From: Podochytrium sp. JEL0797
Lineage: Eukaryota; Chytridiomycota; Chytridiomycetes; Chytridiales; Chytriomycetaceae
Assembly: GCA_027596195.1 (NCBI GenBank)
Contig: JADGJG010000204.1
Span: forward strand, 1-31,472
DNA: 31,472 bases
Reading direction: 5' to 3'
Part shown: positions 20,467 to 31,280 of the stretch, piece by piece
How positions within the stretch are numbered: the stretch's first letter is position 1
How the letters are laid out: each line of letters opens with the position of its first letter
Translations under genes and position numbers: made by a program
Notes under the pieces: model-generated
What the model was told of the DNA's origin: nothing
What the model saw: only the letters and a program-made list of their open reading frames with translations
The model's database searches: none

Positions 20467-22765
20467 ATGCTTCTGCACTCAACTTCGGCAATGCACGAGA
20501 TGTCCGCAACGACACTCTCTGCTCCCTCCAGACCTGCTACTCACCTCACCTCAATTAGTAGATCGCCCCCGCACCAGCATGTAAACTATCACGCCCCGGT
20601 AGCACTCGCACCCAAAACCATCGATCACAACCCGCGCCACGCTGCAATCACGAACGGATCGGGAATACCGCCGCCATGCGCCTCGGTTGAAGCTCTCGTT
20701 CCGCACCGTCAGGGGTCGGAATCAGCCTTCGCAAGGCCCGCACCAAGCCCAATCCAGATGCTTCCGGAAACGATCAACCGCCTACTCCACGGACCTCGCA
20801 GCAGCGAATCTTTTCTCTCAATGCCTGTTCAGGGGTCGAACGGTTGGTTGGCGTTCTGTGCCCCTAGGGGTCTCTGACCTGATTGTTTTTTATACGATTT
20901 AATACTAGGCGGCGATCGCACGAGACCATGCATCGTAACCGAGTCTGCGCCTGCCCGGAGCCCTCGAACGCCCAGCAGCAGCAGCAGCAGCAGCAGCCGC
21001 ACACCCCCGGTTCCTTCTCCACAAGTGACGCCACATAAACCATACCGCTCAATCCAAAACGAAATGCCCAAGATACTGCAGCAGCACCAACAGCAACAGC
21101 AGCAGCAGCAGCAGCAGCAGGGCATGCAGTATGGTAAATTGCTGCAATTCAATCTTGAAGCACCCCCCCTCCCCCACGCGCCCGCCCCAACACGCGCGCA
21201 TGGGGTAACTTTTTTTAATCATGTTATTTATATGATTCATTTTAGAATCGCAGACGCGCACACTGTGTGAGCCAACTGCGGGAGGTCCGTCTCCGCCACA
21301 TGTTGCACCGCCGCACAGAATCACGGCGAAATTTTGGAATTCGAATGCGCCTCCCGTGCAGCTGGGCAGCGTTTCTGGAAAAGAAATGTACAAAATCCAT
21401 TCTTCCTGTTTTGCTCCGAGTGTAAACTGCCATGTTAAATTTTTTTTGCTAGGCACCAACGCGAAAGGTCTCGCGAAGTCGTCCGATGTTTGTCTGAGAT
21501 GGGTCTTTCTCCGTCGTCGGACCGGATCAAGATTCTGTTTGATATTCTTTGGGAGCATGAGACCTCGGAGGTCAGAGCGTATTATTGCAAGATAGAATCG
21601 GCGGTCAATTTTATTCGAGGCACCGAGCGCTCTTTCAGGTTTGAATATCTTCCTCTCTCTTTCTTTAGCTTGCTTGCTCACGTCTCGTTGCAGATACAGC
21701 GCCCCCTTTTCGGATCCAGTCCACAACCCCTTCACGAACCACAACGAACCAACCTTGAGCGAGCTCGTTCAAGTCTTTGCCTCCTTCTCTTCGCAACACG
21801 TCCCCGCCCACATGAAAATCACGTCGAAGTATCTCACCGACTTGAACCAGATTGCCGAACACCGCGAGAGACAAGGAAACCCGTTTGCGACTCCTTTCAC
21901 GACACCGACACCAAGAACCACGCCTCACCCAACCCCACGGCTCATTTCACTACCAGATGTGTTCCAAAGCATGCCACGCGCGGGCGGCGGTGGGGTGGTC
22001 AAGAAGCCAGCGACTCCGAAACAAGTGAAGAAGTCTGCTTCAGCCGCAGCAGCGCGACGCGCTACCAGCACGACTGACAAAACCAAGACCAGCCTCACTT
22101 CTCTTGCGCGCCCCGTCTCTTCATCAAAGGCCAAAAGGGCCGGCTCTGGTGGTGCTAGCGTCAATAAATCCATCGTGCAATCCCAAGTGTCCCAAATCTC
22201 TCAGTTTGCGTCCTCGTTTCCAATGTCGGCGTCTCCATTGTTGGGGTACTCTACCTTACCCATGGCTTCCATGAATGCCCTTTTCCCTTCCTCTTGTAAC
22301 AATGGGACCCTCGCAATGGAATTCACGGACGCTTCCGATGCCTTTCTGTCGGAATACTTGAGGACAGCTGCGTTAGACTCTCTGGCCTCCGTTGGTGGTA
22401 GTAGTGGGGGCGAGTTCCGCCTTTTAGAGGACGCGAGACTCATGAGCACCGGGACATCCGTGGAGGATGGTGCGAGTCCTGTTTCTTGTGGAGGAGAAGG
22501 CATGTCTTCGTTTCATTTGGATAATTCAATCCAGTTGATGAATCTTGCGGGAGGAGGAAGCGGCGTGGCGGAGGTGTACAATTTCGATCCTGCGAATGCG
22601 GGTGTGGCGTTGGGGCTCGGGAATGGGGTTTGGGGTGATCCTACCGAGGGTTTGTTGGCGACGTTGGGAAGTGGTTGGATGAATAGCGGTTTGAGTAGTG
22701 GTAATGTGGTGAGCGCGGACGCGGACGTGACGTTTGATTTTGGGCAGTTTATGCACGAGTCGTAA
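20467..22765 (+). CDS. Ser/Gln-rich low-complexity protein, possible transcriptional regulator
   Basis: No family is recognised. Likely exons are 20467-20842, 20909-21204 (acceptor TACTAG), 21254 to 21638 with one unresolved junction, and 21694-22765 (acceptor TTGCAG). The N-terminal part is rich in Pro, Ser and His. Exon 2 encodes a poly-Ser tract and then poly-Gln. A more ordered central part reads GKEMYKIHSSCFAP, SEMGLSPSSDRIKILFDILW and AYYCKIESAVNFIRGTERSF. The two halves are in different frames around 21420-21500. Either a very short intron or one missing T near 21490 would join them. The C-terminal about 355 residues are Ser/Gly/Ala-rich with a basic patch (KKPATPKQVKKSAS) and finish with an acidic/aromatic VTFDFGQFMHES, reminiscent of an activation domain. 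The regulator role is inferred from composition only. Confidence 0.5.
20972..20997 (+). repeat. AGC trinucleotide repeat encoding poly-Ser
   Basis: About eight AGC/CAG units in exon 2 of the low-complexity gene, read as serine in the proposed frame. Confidence 0.8.
21076..21120 (+). repeat. CAG trinucleotide repeat encoding poly-Gln
   Basis: About fifteen glutamine codons, mostly CAG, interrupted by CAC and CAA. Such tracts vary in length between isolates and suit low-complexity regulators. Confidence 0.85.
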
Positions 22766-22858
22766 ATTTCTCGGGGATTCTTTCTCAGTCCCTTTTCTTT
22801 AGTTGAACTATACGCTTTTTTTACATCATATTTGTTGACTAAAATATACAGTACAAAT

Positions 22859-23294
22859 CTACAAATCCACAGTTTTAACCACGTCGTCGTTCTCGCAAAA
22901 CCCCTTAATCAGCCAGTTGAGAATCGTAACCTGCTCATTCGTGAATCCAAACATTGAAAACATTTTGAGATGTATTTGTTGCCACAGCTTCCCTCCAACT
23001 TCAACCTTCACAATTGCCCACTAATTTGCACTGTCGTTGAAGCCGTACGTACGAAACTATTATGCTAGGTTTGGGTTGGGAAGCATTCGATATTTGAAGG
23101 AGCGCAGTAGCATTTATTCAAAATCCCTCCCCCCGAATCGACAACACCCAAATCGTCCTGAAGAAAAAGTGGCTGCACAAATTGACTCGATTAACTGCAC
23201 GTACCGTACAAGTGTTGAGAAGGGGAAGCATGATCGACGCATGGAAAGTGCGAAACCTCGCATGTTTGAATTGGATTCGGGAATTGCTTGAATC
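22859..23294 (-). CDS. 3' exons of a small uncharacterised gene (partial model)
   Basis: The terminal exon 23020-22859 follows an ATTAG acceptor and encodes 53 residues (WAIVKVEVGGKLWQQIHLKM, then FTNEQVTILNWLIKGF and ENDDVVKTVDL) before a stop. A compatible upstream block, about 23294-23205, ends at a GTACGT donor in phase 0 and reads SNSRIQFKHARFRTFHAS and MLPLLNTCT; the intron would be 184 nt. Further upstream another minus-strand frame (to about 23488) begins MELSLDSPPDNPTAAAEFA and could be the first exon, but I could not join it cleanly. The residue pattern of the last exon is protein-like and amphipathic, but no family is recognised. The gene could be real with more introns, or a remnant. 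It converges on the Ser/Gln-rich gene with 93 bp between stops. Confidence 0.4.
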
Positions 23295-23688
23295 TCAAGA
23301 GGATCCGCTATTTTGGAAAACGTTGGGACCAGGAAGTGGTTCGACATGCCCGCAATTTGAATGCGTGATGTGGGGGTGGAGATGGAATAAGGTTGATTTG
23401 GGGGTTTGAAAATGCAAGTGACGCGTTGCGCGCGAATTCTGCGGCGGCGGTGGGATTATCTGGTGGTGAATCCAAACTCAATTCCATTCTCAAATAGAAT
23501 GGGATTAAGGGGGGTTTTAACTCCCCTCTCAGCCACTCAGGCGTTTACAAGTGTAAGGAAAGCGGGATAGATATGACTCTGTAATTGGATGCACTTGGTA
23601 CAGTTTGCAGGAAGAAGACGGCGTTAATCCAATGGTTTGTTCCATTTCGAAACGGGAATCAAATTGAATTTTCTTGGTTTTGGAAGAA

Positions 23689-25383
23689 ATGGACGTCAAC
23701 AACACCACGGCCACGCTAAGGCGGCTCGACGACAGCGAGGCCGGTACCTTCGCACGGGCACACGCCCCGGCCAGCAACTACAACGAGTCGACGCGGCCGC
23801 TGACTGACTCAGGCGGCAGCCAGGGCTCGCTGCCCAGGCCGTCCCTGGTCGCACGAGTGCTGTCCCTGGACAGGTGGGCCAAGGCCGCCATGGCCTGGGC
23901 GCTGCTGCAGCTCGTTGTGCTGCTCATCGCAGAGGGCCTTGTCCTGCAGAAACACCTCGCAGAGATGGACCAGCTGAGAGCAATCAACGCTACAAACCCA
24001 GACTATCTCCTCGTCGTGAACCAGACAACAACGAGCATCATCGGCAATGCAGAGGCAATCACTATCTACGAGGGCATCTACATGGCCGCACAGGTCTTCC
24101 TGGTCTATCTGTCCTTTGACGCCGTGAGTCTTGCTAAGAGAGTCGAACCCCACTAAACCACAACTCAGATCATCACGAGCTCAAAGATCCAGCTCATTGC
24201 ATCAACCATCTTCAACCTGGCCCTGTGCGGATACTCGATCCAGCAGTACTTTCAGTCCGCAGATCTTGTGACAGAAAACTCGATCGGCCCACTCAACTTT
24301 GGCTTCATCCAGGGCAACCCCTGGTACTTTGTGCCCCACCATTCAGCTCCCTACGAGATTGCCGTGATTATTTTAGGCGCCGTGTTTCTGGTTGGCTGGT
24401 GCTGCTTTGCCACAAAGCTGAATGTGCTCTTTGGATGGAATGTCTTCAAGGGACTGGGCGCTGATGTCGAAGTGCGGAGTGAGTATTCGAGCTTGTTGCT
24501 CTACTGTCCTGCTCCTTTTCTGGATCAGAGAAAGTGGGGTATCATCTGGATCCGATGAATCGCTCTGTGATTGGAGGCTCCGGAGGCTCTCGGAATCCAA
24601 CTTTGCAACAGCCACCAAAAAAGACGAAGTTGACACTACACGTTCCCACTCATTGATTACCCCTCAAACGCATCCACCCCCCCTAAAATAACGCCCTTCA
24701 CGGTTGCCCACCACATTCATTAATTAACCCCCGCCACTTAGAACGCCTCCACCTCTACCACGTCTACATGCTCCTCCTCAAAATCGACGTCTTCTTCTTC
24801 CTCTCTTTTGTCGTCCAATACATCCTCCTTGTGTTTGGCGACACCCCATCCACTGCCAAAACCGTCAACATGATCTTCTCCCCGCTCGGAGTCCTCGTGC
24901 TCCTCCTCATGGCCTACTTTGCCGTAACCCGCGAATCCAATGTTCTCATGACTTTCTTGCTGATTGGACTGAGTGGAGGCATTGGATACCTCGTGGACCG
25001 ATTGATTGATATTTGGACCGTCACGGATTCCAACAAGTATCGAAATTGTAAAACGAGTTTGACGCTGTTTACGGCGTTGACGCTGGTTGCGGCGTTGGCT
25101 ACTTTTGCGGCGGCTGTGTTGAACTTTTTGAATTTTGGGAAGGGGTTGATGCAGAGTTGTGAGTTGTCTTTTTGTCCAGGGGTTCTCGATCAACGTAAAC
25201 TTACCTCATTTATTTCGGGCAGTGAACAACCAAAACACGAGCCGAAAGACGCCCGTTTCGACCATTGACCGGTCGCACGAATTGAACCATCTTGGGGGCG
25301 GCGGGAACGATTATGGCGCGGGTCGCAGTTATGGAACCTCATTGGGTGCGACTGGTTCGACACTCAACAGGCAGGATTATTGA
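23689..25383 (+). CDS. UPF0658-type Golgi membrane protein (4 exons)
   Basis: Exons 23689-24123, 24169-24478, 24742-25158 and 25223-25383 join to 440 residues. The introns are 45, 263 and 64 nt. Residues 1-60 are polar. About seven hydrophobic segments follow: AMAWALLQLVVLLIAEGLV, MAAQVFLVYLSF, LIASTIFNLALCGYSI, IAVIILGAVFLVGWCCFA, VFFFLSFVVQYILLVFG, SPLGVLVLLLMAYFAV and LTLFTALTLVAALATFAAAV. The arrangement (short helix pairs, then LYHVYMLLLKIDVFFF after the third intron, and a Gly/Ser-rich polar tail) matches the fungal UPF0658 Golgi apparatus membrane family. Its biochemical role is unknown. N-glycosylation sequons (NATN, NQTT) lie between the first two segments and suggest that loop is lumenal. 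Exon 1 is more GC-rich than its neighbours. Family assignment is moderately secure; no function should be read from it. Confidence 0.72.
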
Positions 25384-25594
25384 AGGATTGTTGGGGGGGT
25401 GCGGGTTACCGGTTGCGGTTTTTGTTATTGTTTTTTTGCTATAGTACGACTGCCTCGTTTGATAAACTGTGGATACATCAGAATGTGAAGATTAAAGAGA
25501 GAGAAGAAATGAATTGATGACGCGAGTGTGCGTGCGCAGAAAAAGCCATCCGGAGCCAACATTGAATTGCGCTCTCCTTATTTACCAAAAAAAT
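25384..25594 (+). promoter_or_regulatory. Intergenic gap before the aldo-keto reductase
   Basis: About 210 bp with no coding signal. It should contain the UPF0658 3' UTR and the promoter of the reductase. No motif stands out. Confidence 0.4.
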
Positions 25595-26968
25595 ATGACT
25601 ACCGGAACCGCAATGGAGTATCGCTACCTCGGAAAGTCGGGTCTGAAAGTGTCTGTCTGTGAGTTCAACCTTCTGCTGGCTGCCGGCACCGCTTTTGCCC
25701 AAATACGCCGCGAGGCGCGAACACTCTTATTGATTGAATTTGAAATGGGCAGTGTCGCTCGGCGGATGGGTCACGTACGGCGGACAAGTTGGTGAAGATG
25801 TTGCTGAACAGTGCATGAAGGAGGCGTATGACGTGAGTCTTTATTTGATTTGAGCGGGATGAGAAAGCGGGCCCGCCACCTACCCTATCATTTTCGTATA
25901 TGCATAGCACGGAATCAACTTCTTTGACAATGCTGAAGGTATAAGAGTGTTTTTGGTTGTTTTGCGTTTTCTGACCCCCCCCCCCACCATTTTATCCCAA
26001 TAATAGTGTACGCTGGCGGCAAGTCCGAAGTCGCCATGGGAAAAGCAATCCAAAAGTTTGGATGGGCGCGTTCTTCTTATGTTATTTCGACCAAAATCTT
26101 CTGGTACGTGTTTATTCTGTCTTGCCACTCGAAAAAATCCAACGACACCGACTCATTTATGCCCTCTCCCTCATTTGTCCAGGGGCGGCGAAGGCGTCAA
26201 CGACAAAGGTCTCTCCCGCAAACACATTATCGAAGGCACCAAAGCCTCCCTCACACGTCTCCAACTCGAATACGTGGACCTCATCTACGCGCACCGTCCG
26301 GATCCGGACACGCCTATGGAAGAAACCGTGCGCGCTTTCAATTGGGTGATTGAAAAGGGATGGGCGTTTTACTGGGGAACTTCGGAATGGTCTGCCGAGC
26401 AACTCTTGGACGCGCACCGTGTCGCGGAGAAGTTGGGGATGGTGGGGCCGTTGATGGAACAACCGCAGTACAACATGTTTCACCGCGAGAGGTTTGAGAA
26501 GGAGTATGCGCCCTTGTATGAAAAGTTTGGGCTTGGGACCACGATTTGGTCGCCGTTGGCGAGTGGGGTGTTGACGGGGAAGTATAATAAGGAGATTCCG
26601 GCGGATTCGAGGTTGGCTAAAAAGGAGTACGCGGTTATGCGGAATGCGGCGGGGTTGGAGACAGCGGAGGGGAAGGAGAAGTTGGGGAAGGTGGAGCAGT
26701 TTGTGTGTGAGTTTGGGAATCGTTTGTTAACCACTACCCCACCCAGCCCATTGCCGAGAAGCTCGGATGCACCTTTGCACAGCTCGCTCTCGCTTGGTGC
26801 GTCAAGAACCCGCATGTTTCGTCCATCATTACAGGCGCGTCGAGGGCTTCGCAAGTTACCGAGAACGTGAAGTCGTTGGAGGTAGTGTCCAAGTTGACGG
26901 ACGCGATCATGGCTGAGATTGAGGCGGTGTTGGCAAACAAGCCTGCTGCTGAGATGAAATTCCGTTGA
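25595..26968 (+). CDS. Kv-beta-type aldo-keto reductase (6 exons)
   Basis: NADPH-dependent oxidoreductase of the AKR6 / voltage-gated potassium-channel beta-subunit group. Exons 25595-25658, 25753-25832, 25908-25938, 26007-26103, 26183-26702 and 26747-26968 give 337 residues, the usual length. It opens with [14 protein letters not shown] (the second ATG may be the real start) and [13 protein letters not shown]. The catalytic tetrad is visible: Asp and Tyr in [15 protein letters not shown], Lys in STKIFW, and His in [11 protein letters not shown]. The coenzyme pocket appears as [41 protein letters not shown] and a C-terminal [16 protein letters not shown]. Fungal members act as soluble reductases of aldehydes; pairing with a channel is known in animals and plants only. 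The donor of intron 5 (GTGTGT) is weak but is the only one that keeps frame. Intron 3 holds an 11-nt C run. Confidence 0.93.
25975..25985. repeat. Poly-C run (11 nt) in an intron
   Basis: Eleven C inside intron 3 of the aldo-keto reductase, upstream of the acceptor. It may serve as part of the pyrimidine tract. Confidence 0.8.
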
Positions 26969-27504
26969 GTGGACGCGTCAAATAGAGGTTCTAAGATGAA
27001 GCTTGGGAAGAGAGAAAGAATTGGGAAGAGTGAAGGGCGACTTTCATTGGGGCTGGCAGCGGTTGTTGGGAGGTTATCGAGGGGACTATACTTGATTAAT
27101 CCAATTTGTGCCGAAAATCAAGTCCACCCTCGCATATTTGTACAATGGCAGAAGAGGCTGGAACTGACGTTTGTAACTCCAGGAAGGATTCCCCTCCGTC
27201 GTTGGATCGTTGGATTTGGGGATCCACAAGCATCGACGCCACTCGGAATGAATTTTTCCGCCACGTTTATGTCACTTGTTCCTGACTCCGCACGTTGTAC
27301 GCGAATTTGCAGTGAAGTAGTGAAATAGAAACGCCGGTAAGAAGGATGATGAGGTGCCAGTGAGGCCAGTGAGTGTCTTTCGTTTTTTAGATAATTGGAG
27401 CACAAGCCTGCACAAGCCCAGACAACGCACGTGGAGATTTGTTTGGGAGCGCCCCCCAAACAAAAAAAACACCCCACACTCGCCCACACTCACCCTTATT
27501 GCCA
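26969..27504. other. Intergenic region, no gene seen
   Basis: This 536-bp stretch lies between the aldo-keto reductase stop and the PH-domain gene start. Open frames on both strands are short and not protein-like. It should contain the 3' UTR of the reductase and the promoter/5' UTR of the PH gene. The last 50 bp are A- and C-rich, as is common just before fungal start codons. Confidence 0.5.
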
Positions 27505-28848
27505 ATGTCTTCACGCAACATCGACATGGATGCGCTGATCCGCGACCTCGATTCCTCGCTGGGGAATTACGAAGGCAAGTTGAGATTGGGGGAATGCGGG
27601 GGGGATCTCTTGATCGCTAACAGATCTCGCTTCCAAACACAGATCCCTCGGTCAGCCTAACCGTGGCAGATCTTCTCTGTGAGTATACCCTTTGATCAAC
27701 ACACTCGACCACTCACGCGCCCCCACAGCCGACTCATCCGCCCTCTCTGGTTTCCTCAACTTCTGCCATTTCTCTTCCGACGCAGAAATCGCCTGGATCC
27801 GCCGCTTCTTTGTGCTGTCCAAAGACCGAATCTGCCAGTTCGCCTCCTCAGCACCGTCCGAGGGACTCCTCGACGTGTTCCCCCTGAGCACAAACACACA
27901 AATTATGCAAGATTCCTCCATTGCAGGCAATCCATTGGCGTTTGAGATTGTCGACGAGACGACGGGCAACTCGTGGATGTGAGAATCTCCTCCGTTTTTT
28001 TGGGCTTGTGCATTCGTGCCCCGTCACTAACACACACTCTCTCTCTCTGTCAGATTATCTACAGGAACCAAAATCTCCAAAGAAACCTGGCTCGACATGA
28101 TTTCCATGCACATTTCGCGTGCTGGAAACAACTCGTCGCGATCGCGTCCGATTCCGGGGACCGGGCGGAATCCATCGACCCATCGCAACCAGCACGGCGG
28201 TCGCAACGCCACGGCAGATGCGTTGAAGAGTTTGGACGATGTATATGCACAGGGGTCCCATGCTGGAAGCCCAAGACGTGCGCAAGCGAGTGATATGCTC
28301 AAAAGTTTAAATGAAGTGTATGGTAACAACAGTCCGAGACTTACGGGGGATGTGCTGAAAGGGTTGGATGGGGTGTATGGGGTGAGATAGTTTTTTGGGG
28401 ATTTCTCTTCGTACCGTTCGTTAGACTCATTTTTCATTCTCCTTGGTGAATTCAGCAGCGCCAATACAACCAGTTGAGTCCCAATTCAAGACCCGCTTTC
28501 ATGGCTCCCTTGGTCCGCCACGACAGCGTGTCAAGCTCTGCCACAACCACCCCGACGCTTGCCCACGAAGATTCCTGGTCTCATTACGAGCGCGACGCTT
28601 TCCCCATCAACGTGGCAGCTGCCAGACGCTCTGACCACTCGCAAGAGTCGCGGTCCTTTGAAGCGCGGTCGTTTGCTTCTTCCTCCGATGTTGGGATTCG
28701 CAGGGGTGGTGTGTTTGGGGAGATGGACTCTTCGACTGGGTCGGCGAGGCGAGCGGATTCGGTCAAGAGTGATGAATCTGGAGAGGCGAAGCCGAAAAAG
28801 AAGTCCCATCACAAGGCGCAGATGATGAAGGGGTTTGTTCAGTTTTGA
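27505..28848 (+). CDS. PH-domain protein with three LKxLxxVY repeats (5 exons)
   Basis: Exons 27505-27574, 27643-27678, 27729-27978, 28054-28381 and 28456-28848 give 358 residues. The first intron uses a GC donor (AAG|GCAAGT). After MDALIRDLDSSLGNYE comes a compact pleckstrin-homology domain at about 37-135: LSGFLNFCHF, WIRRFFVLSKDRICQFAS, LDVFPLSTNTQIM, PLAFEIVDETTGNSW, then the terminal helix KISKETWLDMISMHISRA with its invariant tryptophan. PH domains bind phosphoinositides or protein partners at membranes. The next about 90 residues carry three spaced motifs: DALKSLDDVYAQG, DMLKSLNEVYGNN and DVLKGLDGVYGQR. The C-terminal half is Ser/Arg/Asp-rich, likely disordered and phosphorylated, and ends in a Lys/His-rich KPKKKSHHKAQMMKGFVQF. 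Inference: a membrane-recruited adaptor that displays repeated docking motifs. No enzymatic domain is seen. Confidence 0.8.
28201..28386 (+). repeat. Three-fold diverged peptide repeat (LKxLxxVY)
   Basis: Three coding units of about 50-80 nt give LKSLDDVY, LKSLNEVY and LKGLDGVY, each preceded by a small residue and Asp/Ala. Spacers are Gly/Ser/Asn-rich. They are probably an internal duplication of a short docking motif. Confidence 0.7.
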
Positions 28849-29163
28849 ATTGCTTAAATCTGTTAGATGTTCGAGTTCGTTTTTTTTCTTTGTTGATATG
28901 TTGGAGGTGTTACTGTTTGTATAAGTAAATAATGATGTGTATTTGACTTCTTTTACACTACTTTTACATTTCATGCGCTTTTCAATTTTTTTTGGTGTCG
29001 CGCGTGCATCGCTGAGACAACCAACCTGCAACCAACCTGTCATGTCAGTCCAAAACAGCTCCATTTGGGAGATCAAGATCAGAATCATCGCCATCACAGA
29101 AGCGCAGGGGGGTCAAGTTTATTACAAAATGCTGTAAATTAAGTGACAATTATGCTTTTTTGC
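28849..29163. other. Convergent 3' intergenic region
   Basis: A 315-bp A/T-rich region lies between the stops of the PH-domain gene and the MFS transporter. It has no supported gene and is probably taken up by the two 3' UTRs. Confidence 0.5.
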
Positions 29164-31045
29164 TTATTTTTCCGACTCCACCACAGGCTTCGCAACCCCC
29201 TTCCCCTTCACCGCAAATTGTTTCACAAAGAACGCCGACACGAGAATCAACCCAGCAAACGGGAGGATGCTTAAATACGCGATTTTGTATCCATCCACGA
29301 AATCCTGCACCAACTCCACTAACACGGGCGAACTCGCGTTCGACTCTTGCAAATACTGAATCACTTGCACGGGTTCATTCGAACTCACAAGCAACCCCGG
29401 CATGTCAGCAATTGCCGTGTGCGTCTCTGGCGAAATGTTTCGCGCAAGAACGGTGTTGAGCACGTTTCCAATAATCGACACACCCACGCTGCCACCGAGT
29501 TGCTGGAAAGTACGACCCGCCGATGTGACAATAGCGATGAGAGAGTAGTCGACGCTGCATTGGAGTCCGAGAATGGCCATTTGGGTCTGCGAACCGATAC
29601 CCATTCCGAAAATGAGGAGGTAAAAGATCTTTTCGACCATTGGGGAGGTCTGGTCGAGGAAAGACATGGTGACGATTCCAGCAATCATGAACATGGGGCC
29701 GAGGAAGAAGAAGAACTTGTATTTGCCGTATTTGGAGACAAGGAGGCCGCTTCCGATTGAGACGAACATGGAACTACGAGGAGAGAGTCAGCAACCACAT
29801 GCACAATCGAAGCAATACCGAAAGCTTACCCCAACACGATGGGCACGGATTGAATTCCAGCGCCAACAGCAGAATATCCTTGCGCGATTTGGAAAAACAT
29901 CGCGTTGTAGTATACGGCGGCAGTCATGGCAGCGCCCAAGCAGAAACGAATGACCAACAGAGCCGCCACGGAACCTTCGTTGAATAAAGCATACGGCAGA
30001 ATCGGCTCCTGAACGCGTCCCTCGACCCAGCAAAACAATCCAATCAAGATCGCGGAGGCCACAAAGCAAATAATGGTTGCAGGTGAATCCCACGCCCAGC
30101 TGTTTCCTCCGAGCTGCAGAGGCGTGAGAAGTGTCACGATCGCGGCAATGAAAACGGCACTTCCGAGGAAATCGATACGCTTGAGCTTCTCGACCATGCT
30201 GCCCTCGGTCTTGGGGAACTTAAGAATAACAATCACGGTGGCCACTGTGATGGCGCCGATGGGAAGGTTGATGAAGAAGCACCATCGCCAACTTGCGCGG
30301 TCGACAAATGTTCCACCAATAAGAGGACCAGCCACACTGGCGAGCGAGTACGTGCCACCGATAAGGCCTTGATACTTGCCACGGTCTTGAATACTGACAA
30401 TGTCGGATAGAATGATGAAGACTAATGCCATGATTCCTCCTCCACCCAGACCGGCAATGGCGCGTCCGACGATCAAAAACGGCATAGAGGTAGCAATTCC
30501 TGCAAGGAAACAAAAACCCATCAGCGCTTGCGGATTCAAGCCTTGCGCTCTTCACTTCTCACCACACATCAACGAGCCAAGCTCGAATATCACCAAGGCC
30601 CCCACAAAGGTCCACTTTCGGCCAAAGATATCCGCCAGCTTGCCATATAGCGGGCAAAATGCGGCAGACGCCATCAAATACGCCGAACCAATCCAACTGA
30701 GCAAATCCTCCCTTCCTAGATCGGCAACGATAGTTTTTCTGTGGTATTTGTTATCAATTTTCCAGTACTACAGTAACCATTTGATAGGACGAGAACTCAC
30801 AATGCGGCCGACACAATAGTCTGATCAAGAGCCGAAAGAAACACCCCAAGAGCAAGAGAAACGAGCACCGCAATGAATTGGGGACGGGCGAGAGGAACTC
30901 TGACAAATGTAAACTTTTCATCGTCTGGGACTTCTTGTTGCTTCTCAGCATCCACAATGTCGAGATCTCCATTCTCTGGGTAAGGCTGTCTTGCCATGAT
31001 TTCGATAGTAGCATCTGACTGAATAGATCGGGTATCGGCGTTCAT
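29164..31045 (-). CDS. MFS transporter, DHA2 (14-TM) drug:H+ antiporter type (4 exons)
   Basis: Exons 31045-30801, 30738-30563, 30499-29830 and 29773-29164 give 566 residues, the usual size for fungal DHA2 exporters; introns are 56-63 nt. About 75 cytosolic residues precede TM1. Signatures in order: GVFLSALDQTIVSAAL in TM1 (the family's D1 motif), the TM2-3 loop ADIFGRKW (motif A), the TM4 arginine in GRAIAGLGGGGIMAL, SDIVSIQDRGKYQG, the antiporter motif LASVAGPLIGG in TM5, and WRWCFFINLPIGA. TM7-14 follow, with a typical cytosolic KFPKTEGSMVEKLKRIDFLG loop and a short charged tail. Such proteins export toxic compounds, siderophores or toxins, or load vacuoles with amino acids, using proton exchange at the plasma or vacuolar membrane. 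No biosynthetic cluster surrounds it, so the substrate is open. Confidence 0.93.
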
Positions 31046-31280
31046 TTTCGGAAAGAATGAAAGTGCCAAGTCGTCCACGGCACTTGTCAGGTTGCAAAGC
31101 TCATGACTGTGTGTGTTTAAACAACCCCTGGTTTTTTGTTTTGAAATGCGATTTGTGATGCACAGTCTGAATGAGTAAAATGAAATTTTCAAAAGAAAGC
31201 CATCAAATTGTCAAGCCGCAGCAAGCCCCGCACGCTGCTCGCAATTTTTGCTGAACTTCATCTTCGGATATTTGTTTCTT
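31046..31280. promoter_or_regulatory. Upstream region of the MFS transporter
   Basis: The minus-strand frame stays open upstream of 31045 to about 31192 but has no ATG there, so the ATG at 31045 was used. The region should hold the transporter promoter. A plus-strand frame without a start codon also runs through from 31179. Confidence 0.4.

Noticed and set aside
27118..27489. 123-codon minus-strand frame between the reductase and PH genes
   Set aside because: Cys/Ser-rich with no domain, no splice partner and an overlap with the likely promoter of the PH gene.
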